Assembly (NCBI RefSeq): GCF_003989665.1
Contig: NZ_RZIJ01000012.1
Coordinates: 146,242-210,241 of the forward strand
Source of the DNA: Azospirillum doebereinerae
GTDB lineage: Bacteria; Pseudomonadota; Alphaproteobacteria; Azospirillales; Azospirillaceae
Reading direction: 5' to 3'
DNA length: 64,000 bases
Part shown: positions 55,326 to 62,756 of the stretch, piece after piece
Layout of the letters: every line of letters begins with the position of its first letter
Position numbering within the stretch: the first letter of the stretch is position 1
The notes under the pieces: generated by a model
What the model saw: only the letters and a program-made list of their open reading frames with translations
What the model was told of the DNA's origin: nothing
The model's database searches: none
Program-made: the position numbers and the translations under genes

Positions 55326-56182
55326 GGCGTCTCGCGCTCACGGCGCTCCTGCTGCTGCTGCCGCTCCCGGCCTGGGCGCAGACCATCCTCGCCGGGCATC
55401 CCGTCACCGCCGGTCTCGCGCAGGCGCTGACGCAGGGCACGGCGCTGACGGTGGAGAAGGTCGTTCCCGACGCCATCCCGATGGGCCGGCAGAACGCCCT
55501 GCTGACCGGGCGCGGCGAGGCCAAGCTGGCCGACGCCGCCAAAAAGGCCGACGCGGTGCTGACCCTGCGGTCGGTCTGGATCGACGACCCGGTCTATCCC
55601 TTGGCCCGGCGCCACAACATCCGGCTGGTGGAGATCGACGCCGCCCGGCCGGTGGACGGCGCGCTGCCGGGCGTCGCCTTGCGCGACGGCGCCGCCTTCC
55701 CCTGGCTGGGCGTCGCCAACGCCGGGCGGATGGCCGACATCGTGGCGGCCGACCTGCGCCGCCTCTATCCCAACGCCGCCCCCGCCATCGACGGCAATCT
55801 CGCCAACCTGAAGCGCGCGCTGCTGACGCTGTCGTCGACTTCGGTGCGGACGTTCGCGGGCCTGCCCGATCCCTCGGTGGCGGCGCTGTCCGACCGCTTC
55901 GCCATGCTGGCCGCCGATCTGGGGCTGGATCTCCGCAAGGTCTGGACCCGCGACGACCGCGACTGGACGCCGGAGCGGCTGGCCGAACTGACCGCTTTCC
56001 TCAAGGCCGAACGCATCCCGGCGGTGCTGCACCACCGCCAACCGGCCCCGGAGATCGCGCAGGCGATCACGGCCGGGGGTGCCCGGCTGATCGTCCTCGA
56101 CAGCCTGGAAAGCGGCCCGCCCGCCGCGATGGACATCGCGCTGGGACGCATGGTGGAGCAGTTGGAGACCGGCCTGCGCTGA
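55322..56182 (+). CDS. fpvF: second substrate-binding protein, FpvF-like
   Basis: A 286-residue periplasmic protein with a signal peptide (MRRLALTALLLLLPLPAWAQ) and a ZnuA-like fold in which most of the metal His residues of FpvC are absent; the remaining His lie in LARRHNIRL and LHHRQP. In Pseudomonas FpvF binds the ferri-siderophore itself. This lack of metal ligands fits that division of labour. Last gene of the operon, ATGA overlap with fpvE. Confidence 0.8.
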   Translation: MRRLALTALLLLLPLPAWAQTILAGHPVTAGLAQALTQGTALTVEKVVPDAIPMGRQNALLTGRGEAKLADAAKKADAVLTLRSVWIDDPVYPLARRHNIRLVEIDAARPVDGALPGVALRDGAAFPWLGVANAGRMADIVAADLRRLYPNAAPAIDGNLANLKRALLTLSSTSVRTFAGLPDPSVAALSDRFAMLAADLGLDLRKVWTRDDRDWTPERLAELTAFLKAERIPAVLHHRQPAPEIAQAITAGGARLIVLDSLESGPPAAMDIALGRMVEQLETGLR

Positions 56183-56278
56183 GCGAAGCGCCGGTCGCGC
56201 CGCCTTGCGGCCGGGGGGGCTTCCGGGTGTATCGTCCCACCCTCAACGGAAGCCCCAACCTTGCAAGGACCGCACGCC

Positions 56279-56818
56279 ATGACGTCACTTGAACCGGTCA
56301 AAATCGGCATCGTCACCATCTCCGACCGCGCCAGCCAGGGCGTCTACGAGGACAAGGGCGGCCCCGCCATCCACCACGAACTGACCCGCATCGTGTCCTC
56401 CCCCTGGATTGCCGAGGCGCGCGTCATCCCCGACGACCTGGACGGCATCGCCGCCACGCTGGTCGAGCTGTGCGACGTGGCCGGCTGCGGCTTGGTGATC
56501 ACCACCGGCGGCACCGGCCCCGCCCCGCGCGACGTGACGCCGGAGGCGACGGAACAGGTGTGCCAGAAGATGATGCCCGGCTTCGGCGAACTGATGCGCA
56601 AGGTCAGCCTGGAGGTCGTGCCGACCGCCATCCTGTCGCGCCAGACGGCGGGCATACGGGGCTCCAGCCTGATCCTCAACCTGCCGGGCAAGCCGTCCGC
56701 CATCCACGACTGTCTGGCTGCGGTGTTCCCCGCGATCCCCTATTGCCTCGACCTGATCGGCGCCGGGCGGATCGAGACCGACCCGGTGGAATGCCGCACC
56801 TTCCGCCCGAAGTCCTGA
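56279..56818 (+). CDS. mog: molybdopterin adenylyltransferase Mog
   Basis: A 179-residue MoCF-fold enzyme. GIVTISDRASQGVYEDKGGP opens the domain; the MPT-binding TTGGTGPAPRDVTPEAT and the later GIRGSSLILNLPGKPSAIHD are hallmarks. It adenylylates molybdopterin before molybdate insertion. The ATG at 56279 has AAGGA 10 nt upstream. It follows the fpv-like operon by 96 nt and may be transcribed separately. Confidence 0.92.
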   Translation: MTSLEPVKIGIVTISDRASQGVYEDKGGPAIHHELTRIVSSPWIAEARVIPDDLDGIAATLVELCDVAGCGLVITTGGTGPAPRDVTPEATEQVCQKMMPGFGELMRKVSLEVVPTAILSRQTAGIRGSSLILNLPGKPSAIHDCLAAVFPAIPYCLDLIGAGRIETDPVECRTFRPKS

Positions 56819-56861
56819 GCGCGCCTGACCCATCGCCATGGGCTGCGGCGGATGCCGTGGC

Positions 56862-57128
56862 CTACGGCCTGGGTCCGTGTCGTGGACTGGCTGGTGAAAG
56901 CCCCCCGGCAATGGCCTGCGCGAAGGCGTCCAGCAGTTTCGAGCTGTCCACCCCGTAGATCTCCGCCGCCTCGGCAACGGTCTGGAACCCCGCCATGAGG
57001 CAGCCGGGACAGGCCATCCGGTGCTTCACGAACACGGCGATGGTTTGCGGCCAGCGCTCCATCACCGCCTCGACCAGATCGGAGGCGGACGGGGTGGAAA
57101 CGCCGGATTGCTGGGGCGCGTGGATCAT
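56862..57128 (-). CDS. DUF1858 domain protein with CxxC motif
   Basis: An 88-residue protein. The DUF1858 core reads HRMACPGCLMAGFQTVAEAA with CPGC near residue 40, a possible metal or disulphide site. These small proteins recur beside nitrite, NO and anaerobic metabolism genes. A perfect Fnr-type box (57163-57176) sits 35 nt before its start, and the Crp/Fnr gene is just upstream. Exact function unknown. Confidence 0.82.
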   Translation of the reverse strand: MIHAPQQSGVSTPSASDLVEAVMERWPQTIAVFVKHRMACPGCLMAGFQTVAEAAEIYGVDSSKLLDAFAQAIAGGLSPASPRHGPRP

Positions 57129-57162
57129 GGCGCGACCCTAGCGCCGCCGCCCCCGCGCCTCT

Positions 57163-57176
57163 TTGCGCCCGCGCAA
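57163..57176. promoter_or_regulatory. Fnr/Dnr-type box before the DUF1858 gene
   Basis: TTGCG-CCCG-CGCAA is a perfect palindrome of the form used by Fnr, Dnr and NnrR regulators. Its centre lies about 41 nt before the DUF1858 start codon. Confidence 0.65.
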
Positions 57177-57218
57177 ACTGCCCGAGCGAACCGGCGGGAC
57201 CGGACGCCGTCTTTCGCC

Positions 57219-57938
57219 TCAGGCCGGCGGCAGGGGGCGCGGCAGATCCTCGGCGATGGCGACCAGGGCGTGCGGCCGGCGGATCGTCACCTGCTGGCGC
57301 CCGCCCTCGACGATGCCCTGCGCCTCCCACCCGCTGAGGATGCGGCTGACCGTGTGCAGCGTGGTGCCGGTCATCTCGGCGATGTCCTGGCGCGACAGCG
57401 GGAAGTCGATCTCCACCCCGCCCTCCACCCGGCGTCCCGCCTGCCGGGCCAGACGCAGCAGCGCGTGGGCGACCCGGCGTTCCACCCGTTCGGTGGACAC
57501 TTCGCGCAGGCGGGTCTGCACCTCCTGCAGGCGACGGCCAACGATGTCCAGCGCGTTCATCGCGACGCGCGGGTGCCGCTCCATCAGCACGCCCATCGCG
57601 GCGGCCGACCAGTGGATGGCGACGCAATCGGCGACGGCGAGCGCGTCGGCGGGGTAGACCCCGCCCGCGAACACCGCCGCCGTGCCGAACATCTCGCCGG
57701 GACCGATGTAGCGCACCACCATCTGTTGCCCGTCGGCCCCGGTCTGGACGATCTTGACCCGCCCGTCGATCAGCGCGTGGCAAAGCGTCGCCGGATCGCC
57801 CTGGGAGAAGATGGTCGCGCCCTTCTCCACCCGTTGCGTCTGGGCGGAACGGACGGTCTCTGCGAGCGCCGCCGCGTCCAGCCCGGCAAAAAGCCGCAGG
57901 CCACGCAGCACGTCGGGATCGGGAGCAAGCGGAGTCAT
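57219..57938 (-). CDS. Crp/Fnr-family transcriptional regulator
   Basis: A 239-residue regulator with an N-terminal cyclic-nucleotide-type fold (FSQGDPATLCHALIDGRVKI, then YIGPGEMFGTAAVFAGGVYP) and a C-terminal HTH (SRQDIAEMTGTTLHTVSRIL near 185-205). It has no N-terminal Cys cluster, so it is not an oxygen-sensing Fnr but nearer the NnrR/Dnr kind, which sense NO through haem. Recognition helix TTLHTVSRIL suits TTG-N8-CAA sites. The ATG at 57938 is chosen. Divergent from the DUF2249 gene. Confidence 0.85.
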   Translation of the reverse strand: MTPLAPDPDVLRGLRLFAGLDAAALAETVRSAQTQRVEKGATIFSQGDPATLCHALIDGRVKIVQTGADGQQMVVRYIGPGEMFGTAAVFAGGVYPADALAVADCVAIHWSAAAMGVLMERHPRVAMNALDIVGRRLQEVQTRLREVSTERVERRVAHALLRLARQAGRRVEGGVEIDFPLSRQDIAEMTGTTLHTVSRILSGWEAQGIVEGGRQQVTIRRPHALVAIAEDLPRPLPPA

Positions 57939-58044
57939 GGGCGTCCGGCTGGGAAACCGGCTCCCCTCGCGGAGGACCGGCATGGAACGGGGGATGTCCT
58001 AAATGCGCCTTCGCGCGCCGCGCCGCAACCGGCCTGACCGCCAT

Positions 58045-58058
58045 TTGTGCTGGAACAA
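58045..58058. promoter_or_regulatory. Fnr/Dnr-type box between the regulator and DUF2249 genes
   Basis: TTGTGCTGGAACAA has TTGT and ACAA half-sites around a 6-nt spacer, a fair Dnr-like site, in the divergent region about 97 nt before the DUF2249 start. Confidence 0.55.
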
Positions 58059-58154
58059 AGAACCCGCCGGTCCCACCGCTTAAAGACTGCGCCGGGGATC
58101 GTCCGTCCCCCTTCGAAAATCCGTTCGAAATCCATCCTCGCACTGGAAACCGCC

Positions 58155-58664
58155 ATGACGACTCCCGCCCAGCCCGACACGCTCGAACCGGTCATCGACG
58201 TCCAGACCATCCCGCCCCACGAACGTCAGCCGCTGATCCTCCAGACGGCGCGGGCGCTGGAGCCCGGCAGCGGCTTCCTGCTGGTCAACGACCACGACCC
58301 GCGTCCCCTGTACCACCAGATCCAGACGCTGTTCGGCAACACCGTGACCTGGAGCTATCTGGAGCGCGGTCCGGACCGCTGGTGGGTGCGCATCGCCAAG
58401 CCCGAAACGAACGCGGCCTCCACCGTCCGTGTCCGCATCGCGCGCGAGGGCGCGGTCTCGCTCGCCGACCCCGACGAAGCGCTCGGCGGCGCGGCGGACG
58501 GCGCGCTGGTCTGCGCGATCACCGACTGCCCGCCGGGCACGACCACGGCGGAGGTGCTCAACCTGATGCACGGCGTGATCCCGCCGGCCGGGCAGCAGAG
58601 CCTCGCCTTCGAACGGCTGGTGGCGCGGCGGTCCGGCTCCTGCTGCGGCGGAATGTGCGGATAA
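58155..58664 (+). CDS. DUF2249 domain protein with Cys-rich tail
   Basis: A 169-residue protein. The DUF2249 region (about 12-85) reads ERQPLILQTARALEPGSGFL and LVNDHDPRPLYHQIQ. The C-terminus ends SGSCCGGMCG, three Cys within six residues, a likely metal site. DUF2249 proteins are typical neighbours of NnrS/NO-detoxification and Dnr genes. The frame is open 36 codons upstream; the ATG at 58155 is preferred. Confidence 0.8.
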   Translation: MTTPAQPDTLEPVIDVQTIPPHERQPLILQTARALEPGSGFLLVNDHDPRPLYHQIQTLFGNTVTWSYLERGPDRWWVRIAKPETNAASTVRVRIAREGAVSLADPDEALGGAADGALVCAITDCPPGTTTAEVLNLMHGVIPPAGQQSLAFERLVARRSGSCCGGMCG

Positions 58665-58916
58665 CGGCTTAATTTTCCAGCATTTTCAAAATGTTAAGCG
58701 GAGCGAAAGGGGTGCTGACAGCTGGTAAGAACCCGCAATGCCCGCTAATAACTTCAACAGCTTGGCGGGAGATATCGAACTCGCCGGCGCCCCACCTCAC
58801 CCCTTGGGCGGTGGGCCATCGGTCGCCTCTTTGACGCAGACGATGACCGGCACCGACCACTTCGGCGATCCGGAAGGGCACTCCCAGCCGAACCGCCCCA
58901 GCCAAAGGAATGCACG

Positions 58917-59099
58917 ATGAACAGGAGTTGGCACGAAGCCCACCCCATGCCGCCGAAGGCGACCCGGCAGCAGCGAGTCGAATGGCATCTGGAGCATGCC
59001 CAGGCCTGCGGGTGCCGGCCACCTCCGGCGTCACTGCTCGACGAGATCCGTGAGTTGGAGAAGCGGCGCCTGACGCCGGCCGGAGAAGGCGCCACTTGA
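58917..59099 (+). CDS. small conserved-type protein
   Basis: A 60-residue basic protein (MNRSWHEAHPMPPKATRQQR, then VEWHLEHAQACGCRPPPASL) with a good AAAGGA site. The pattern WHE.H.MP..T..QR..WH..H...CGCR resembles small alphaproteobacterial proteins whose role is unknown. The Cys-Gly-Cys and His residues could bind metal. Confidence 0.65.
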   Translation: MNRSWHEAHPMPPKATRQQRVEWHLEHAQACGCRPPPASLLDEIRELEKRRLTPAGEGAT

Positions 59100-59120
59100 T
59101 GGCGGGGATGCCCCGCCAAC

Positions 59121-59594
59121 TCATCGCTGCTGGATGAAAGCCTTCTGCTTGGCAAGGTTGCCGACGCCGGCCGACAGGTTCTGCATGTTGCCGATGTTGC
59201 CGCCGCCCAGCGGGCCGCCGCCGCCGAACTGCTTGACCAGACCGCTCTGGATGGCGGTGTTGCCCACCCCCGCCGCCGTGTTGCCGACGAACGCCGTGTT
59301 GGCGCCGCCGCCCAGCACCGGCACCCCCATTGGGCCGCCGAAGCCGCCGCCCTGGACCACCGTCGCGCCCTGGCGGGCGACGTTGCCGACGCCGGCGGCT
59401 AGGTTGCTGACCTCGGCGCTGTTGGAGGTTCCCAGCACACCGCGTCCGGCGAACTGCTTGGTCATCGCCGACTGCGAGGCGAAATTCCCCACCCCGGCGG
59501 CCGTGTTGGTGATCGAGCTGACGTTCTGTGCGAAGGCCGGGGCCGACAGCAGGGCGAGGGTGGCGAAGCCGGAGAGCAGAGCTGTGCGGAACAT
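59121..59594 (-). CDS. secreted curlin-like repeat protein
   Basis: A 157-residue protein. The signal peptide ends about residue 22 (APAFAQ). The mature part is four imperfect repeats of N-[TL]-[AS]-AGVGN-x-A-x-Q, at about residues 30-40, 67-76, 107-116 and 142-150, with Gly-rich spacers. Repeated Asn/Gln at fixed spacing recalls the curlin ladders of functional amyloids (CsgA/CsgB). Strong AAGGAAA ribosome site upstream. Fibre formation is inferred. Confidence 0.7.
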   Translation of the reverse strand: MFRTALLSGFATLALLSAPAFAQNVSSITNTAAGVGNFASQSAMTKQFAGRGVLGTSNSAEVSNLAAGVGNVARQGATVVQGGGFGGPMGVPVLGGGANTAFVGNTAAGVGNTAIQSGLVKQFGGGGPLGGGNIGNMQNLSAGVGNLAKQKAFIQQR

Positions 59595-59822
59595 GGGGCG
59601 GTTTCCTTTGGGGCTGGCCGGCTCTCGGTGTCCGGCTGTTGGTCGATGACCAGACCCTACCCAAGCGCCCGCTGCGCCGATGTGAGCCGAGCCACAGGGA
59701 GGTCCATTTTAGGGAGCCAGCCTATTTTCAGCCACTTAGGGTCACGAGAAGGCGCCATCACCGCCCCCTTGACGGTTTCGGGGTGGTCGAGCATCCGCCT
59801 TCAACCAACGGTCAGCTCGGTG

Positions 59823-59930
59823 ATGGGGCAAGCGGTGATGCCGAAGGAAGACTTCCGGGCTTGGATAAAAGCCATGGGCACGAAGACGTGTTCGGAAGCT
59901 TCTGAGGCACTGGGGTATCCGTTGAGATGA
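59823..59930 (+). pseudogene. short HTH-like remnant
   Basis: About 35 residues (MGQAVMPKEDFRAWIKAMGT, then KTCSEASEALGYPLR). The FRAWIKAMG...SEASEALG pattern matches the first part of small HTH proteins (EFR.WL..MG.....EAA.ALG) and then stops at TGA. It may be a decayed gene. A 4-nt ATGA overlap joins it to the next frame. Confidence 0.35.
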
Positions 59931-60088
59931 TCGGTACCCTCGTGGCCAGTCAGCATCGGGACAGAAAGATTGCCCTTACCGACTTACGGACGGCTTTGGC
60001 ACGCGTGGCGCTCGCCGAGGGCGATTGGGCCTCAGAATGCAGAGAGTTGACCAGTGCGAATGCTTCAAACAAAGTGGGTACCAACTAA
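59927..60088 (+). CDS. 53-residue ORF, uncertain
   Basis: MIGTLVASQHRDRKIALTDL..., helical and charged, starting in the ATGA overlap with the HTH-like remnant. No family recognised and no good ribosome site besides coupling. Low support. Confidence 0.3.
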   Translation: MIGTLVASQHRDRKIALTDLRTALARVALAEGDWASECRELTSANASNKVGTN

Positions 60089-60154
60089 GTTGACATCAAC
60101 CTACCAACGAAACCATTCTGCATGAGTCGCCGAACGAGAAACTTGGAGATAGCG

Positions 60155-60466
60155 ATGAACGCGAAAATGCTGGCTATCACAGCATTTGCCAGCCTTATGG
60201 GTATTGCCAGCGCTTCCCACGCACAAACCGGGACGGTGCGGGGCAATTACGTAGGCTGCATCACTGAAGAGGCTTTGGATCAAGCCACCCAGGCAGCAGT
60301 CAAAAAAGATGAGCGCCTTTTTAATTCACTTATGGGTAAACAATGCATACCTATAAGTGGCCAACAATTCTCGATCCTTGATCGAGGATTTATTAGATCA
60401 AAAATTCGCGTATATGTTGGCAATAATCACATTGATCTCTACACGCCAAGCGAAGCGACACACTAA
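60155..60466 (+). CDS. small secreted protein, lower G+C
   Basis: A 103-residue protein with a signal peptide (MNAKMLAITAFASLMGIASASHAQ). The mature part has two Cys (YVGCITEE and GKQCIPISG) that could form a disulphide. It is unlike anything I know. The G+C content is visibly lower than in the genes to its left. ATG 60155 has GGAG 8 nt upstream. Confidence 0.6.
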   Translation: MNAKMLAITAFASLMGIASASHAQTGTVRGNYVGCITEEALDQATQAAVKKDERLFNSLMGKQCIPISGQQFSILDRGFIRSKIRVYVGNNHIDLYTPSEATH

Positions 60467-60511
60467 GCAACGCGGGGGCCGCCTCTCTAAAAGCGCCCCC
60501 AACGGTTGTGC

Positions 60512-61237
60512 CTACTGCCCCAGCGGCACCGGCACCAGTTGGCGCACTGCATCGCTGAGGAACAGGTCTCCGACCACCCCATCGGCCACCAGCCCATGCG
60601 CCCGCTGCCACATCGCCACAGCGGCCTTGGTCGCCGGCCCATAGACGCCGTCCACCTCCGTGCCGACGATCCGCTGGATGGCGCGCACCCGGTCCTGCTC
60701 GGCGCCGACCGGGGCGCGGCCCATCTGCGGCATGGGCAGCGGCGAGACCCGCGCGACCGGCACGGCAGCCGACCGGAACAGCGCCGCCTCGGCAGCCCGA
60801 CGCGCGACGAGGCCCGGCAGTTGCGTCTTCACCCCATCGACCGTGGCGTAGACCCAGCGCCCAAACTGGGCGGCGGCGCTCTGGTAGTCCCCGGCGTTGA
60901 GCATCACCAGCAGGGTCGAGCAGGCGAGCGAGCCCGCCCCCAGGTTGAAGGTGAACGAGGCGAGCGCGCCGCGCTGATCGTCGGCCACCGGCACCTTGAC
61001 GAGCCGGTCGACGTCGGCCGCAGCCGCCGCAAGGTCGGCCGCCAGCAGCATGTCGGCCATCGCTTTGGTGATGGTCTGGCCCATCTGGACTCCGGCAGTG
61101 TGGCCGTAGCCGATGGTCGGCACACCGGCCGGGCAGCGGTAGGCGGTCAGGTAGAGGCCTTCGAACCGCTTCACCAGATCGACGGTGGCGGAGGTGATGG
61201 CGCGCGGGATCGCCGCGCCGGTGGGCGTGGTGGGCAT
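60512..61237 (-). CDS. phage-type lysozyme (GH24) with peptidoglycan-binding domain
   Basis: A 241-residue endolysin. The GH24 domain holds RFEGLYLTAYRCPAGVPTIGYGHT: Glu26, eight residues, Cys35, five residues, Thr41, so Cys replaces the Asp of T4 lysozyme, a known E-8-D/C-5-T variant. A peptidoglycan-binding domain (about 165-240, VRAIQRIVGTEVDGVYGPATK) follows. It would cut the cell wall at phage release. It has no export anchor, so a holin would be needed; none is seen in the window. ATG 61237 has GGAGG upstream; 61249 is an alternative. Confidence 0.92.
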   Translation of the reverse strand: MPTTPTGAAIPRAITSATVDLVKRFEGLYLTAYRCPAGVPTIGYGHTAGVQMGQTITKAMADMLLAADLAAAAADVDRLVKVPVADDQRGALASFTFNLGAGSLACSTLLVMLNAGDYQSAAAQFGRWVYATVDGVKTQLPGLVARRAAEAALFRSAAVPVARVSPLPMPQMGRAPVGAEQDRVRAIQRIVGTEVDGVYGPATKAAVAMWQRAHGLVADGVVGDLFLSDAVRQLVPVPLGQ

Positions 61238-61288
61238 GGTGGCCTCCATGATGTGGGAATTATGCGTTACAGGTCGGCTGTAACGCGA

Positions 61289-61462
61289 TTACCGGCGGTC
61301 GGCCGGCAGCAGCCGCAGCAGCCCGGCAGACAGGCCGCGCCGGGCATTGATCAGGCTGTGGGCGAGCACGAGGAGCGCGGCGTCGCGGTTGCCCTCGCAA
61401 TCGGCGAGGGTTCGGGTGACCGCCTCCTCGGCGGTCTCGGGTCGGTCGGGCAAGGTGAGCAC
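61289..61462 (-). CDS. small phage-type protein
   Basis: About 57 residues from a GTG (VLTLPDRPETAEEAVTRTLA, then SLINARRGLSAGLLRLLPAD). Helical, charged, typical of the small genes between tail and lysis genes. The start is uncertain, as the frame extends further upstream in non-coding-like sequence. Not a holin by composition (no membrane segment). Confidence 0.45.
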   Translation of the reverse strand: MLTLPDRPETAEEAVTRTLADCEGNRDAALLVLAHSLINARRGLSAGLLRLLPADRR

Positions 61463-61773
61463 CCCTTTTGAGCGAATAGCCAAGGCACAGGTTTGGGTGG
61501 ACGCTGGAGGCTGACAGCTGATCGAACCGGAACACTCGGGCGGCTTTGCCCCACGGAGCCGCCCGCCCCTTTTTAGCCGGGCATGAAAAAAGGCCGCACG
61601 CGGCGACCGGGTCGCACCGGATTGGTGTCGCAAGATCAGAAATAATCCCCAATGTTGGGATCCTTGTCAGTTGTATGGCCCCTAGCGTTTGGCTAAGATT
61701 TGCGTTTCTTGGCGGAGGGGTTATACACAATGGTTGCGCCTCCTTTCACGGCCAGGATTTCAGGAAAAATACG
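61463..61773. other. inter-gene stretch before the AT-rich gene
   Basis: About 310 nt. Its only clear structure is a hairpin at 61537-61565 (CGGGCGGCT / AGCCGCCCG) followed on the plus strand by CCCCTTTTTA, listed separately. G+C falls sharply to the right, into the AT-rich gene's promoter region. Confidence 0.45.
61537..61575 (+). terminator. plus-strand terminator-like hairpin
   Basis: 9-bp stem CGGGCGGCT/AGCCGCCCG, 11-nt loop, then GCCCCTTTTTA. It points toward the AT-rich gene and might insulate it from upstream read-through. Confidence 0.5.
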
Positions 61774-62658
61774 ATGAAAATACAACCAAGCGAAATTGTT
61801 GAACGCAGATTTGATAGAATCGATAGAACATTTGTTGGATATCTCTATGAGTCTTGGAAGGTTTGCGAGATAATAAATAGCGAACAACCGAATTTTTCCT
61901 CTAAGTTTGTTGTGAACATTGGCGCTGGGGATGGCGTCGAATGCAATGATCCTTGTTATCCGTTATACAAAATAGGGTATGGCGGACTTGCCATAGAAGG
62001 AGAAAAAAATGAATTACTTCACAAAAATCTTTCATCTGAAAACATAACCACACTTACAAATACTTTTATTAATCCATTCAATGCTGGAGCACTGCTCCAA
62101 CAGCACAAAACTCCGGTAAATTTTGATATGCTAAAAATTGATATAGATGGCTATGACGGACCAGTTTTGGATGCAATTCTGTCTGCCGGATATCGACCCA
62201 AGCTAATACAAGCTGAGATCAATCACGAAATACCCCCTCCGATTGAATTTAGTGTGATGTACCATTCTATCTATAAAGTGCATGATAGCGATGGGATGTT
62301 CAGCCCATTCTATGGCATGTCGCTTTCTTTTCTTGCAAAAATTGCAAGAAAATTTGGTTATCATATCGCCTATCTAGACAATATAACACCACTTACTCAC
62401 GATGCGATATTGATTAGGAACGATCTTTCCGAAATTGTGGGGAGCAACTTAGACATGACAAATCAATCAATTGAAAAAATGTATTATGATCACCCTCCGA
62501 CAGGATCTCATTTTTTGTCATATGGGATAAATCCATTTGAATGGAGAGATGAAAAAGACAAGACAAAACTTGCAAATTCCGTTTGGATTGCGTGCTTTGC
62601 TTCATCTGTTAAAAAATTTAACGGCGCATATCCATTTTATTTTTCTATAGCCGAATAA
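61774..62658 (+). CDS. AT-rich cargo gene, FkbM-like methyltransferase fold
   Basis: A 294-residue protein in sharply AT-rich DNA. It shows a SAM-type motif NIGAGDGVE near residue 48 and KIDIDGYDGPVLDAIL near 125, the FkbM-like arrangement, and no membrane segment. The reverse strand orientation, foreign composition and own terminator, set between phage tail and lysis genes, mark it as a moron-type cargo gene. It may modify a surface sugar or a metabolite. The ATG at 61774 follows CAGGAAAAATACG. The true family needs a profile search. Confidence 0.65.
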   Translation: MKIQPSEIVERRFDRIDRTFVGYLYESWKVCEIINSEQPNFSSKFVVNIGAGDGVECNDPCYPLYKIGYGGLAIEGEKNELLHKNLSSENITTLTNTFINPFNAGALLQQHKTPVNFDMLKIDIDGYDGPVLDAILSAGYRPKLIQAEINHEIPPPIEFSVMYHSIYKVHDSDGMFSPFYGMSLSFLAKIARKFGYHIAYLDNITPLTHDAILIRNDLSEIVGSNLDMTNQSIEKMYYDHPPTGSHFLSYGINPFEWRDEKDKTKLANSVWIACFASSVKKFNGAYPFYFSIAE

Positions 62659-62662
62659 AATG

Positions 62663-62693
62663 AAGATCGCGCTCTGTTTTAGAGCGCGATCTT
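62663..62693 (+). terminator. terminator of the AT-rich gene
   Basis: Perfect 13-bp stem AAGATCGCGCTCT/AGAGCGCGATCTT with a 5-nt loop, directly after the stop. It can also stop the minus-strand tail transcript. Confidence 0.85.
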
Positions 62694-62756
62694 ATCCGCC
62701 TATAAAACGCTGCATGCGGCAGCCAAGTCAATCAAGGTTGGATTGTTGTCGCGGGG

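Larger units (their letters stand above)
59595..60154. other. gene-poor junction before prophage-type genes
   Basis: About 560 nt with lower G+C than the left flank. It holds two short overlapping frames (59823-59930 and 59927-60088, listed separately), and no other clear gene. It may be the host/phage boundary, but no attachment-site repeat is visible. Confidence 0.4.

Noticed and set aside
58754..59155. 133-codon minus-strand frame
   Set aside because: Arg/Ser-rich shadow opposite the small gene at 58917, which has a good ribosome site.
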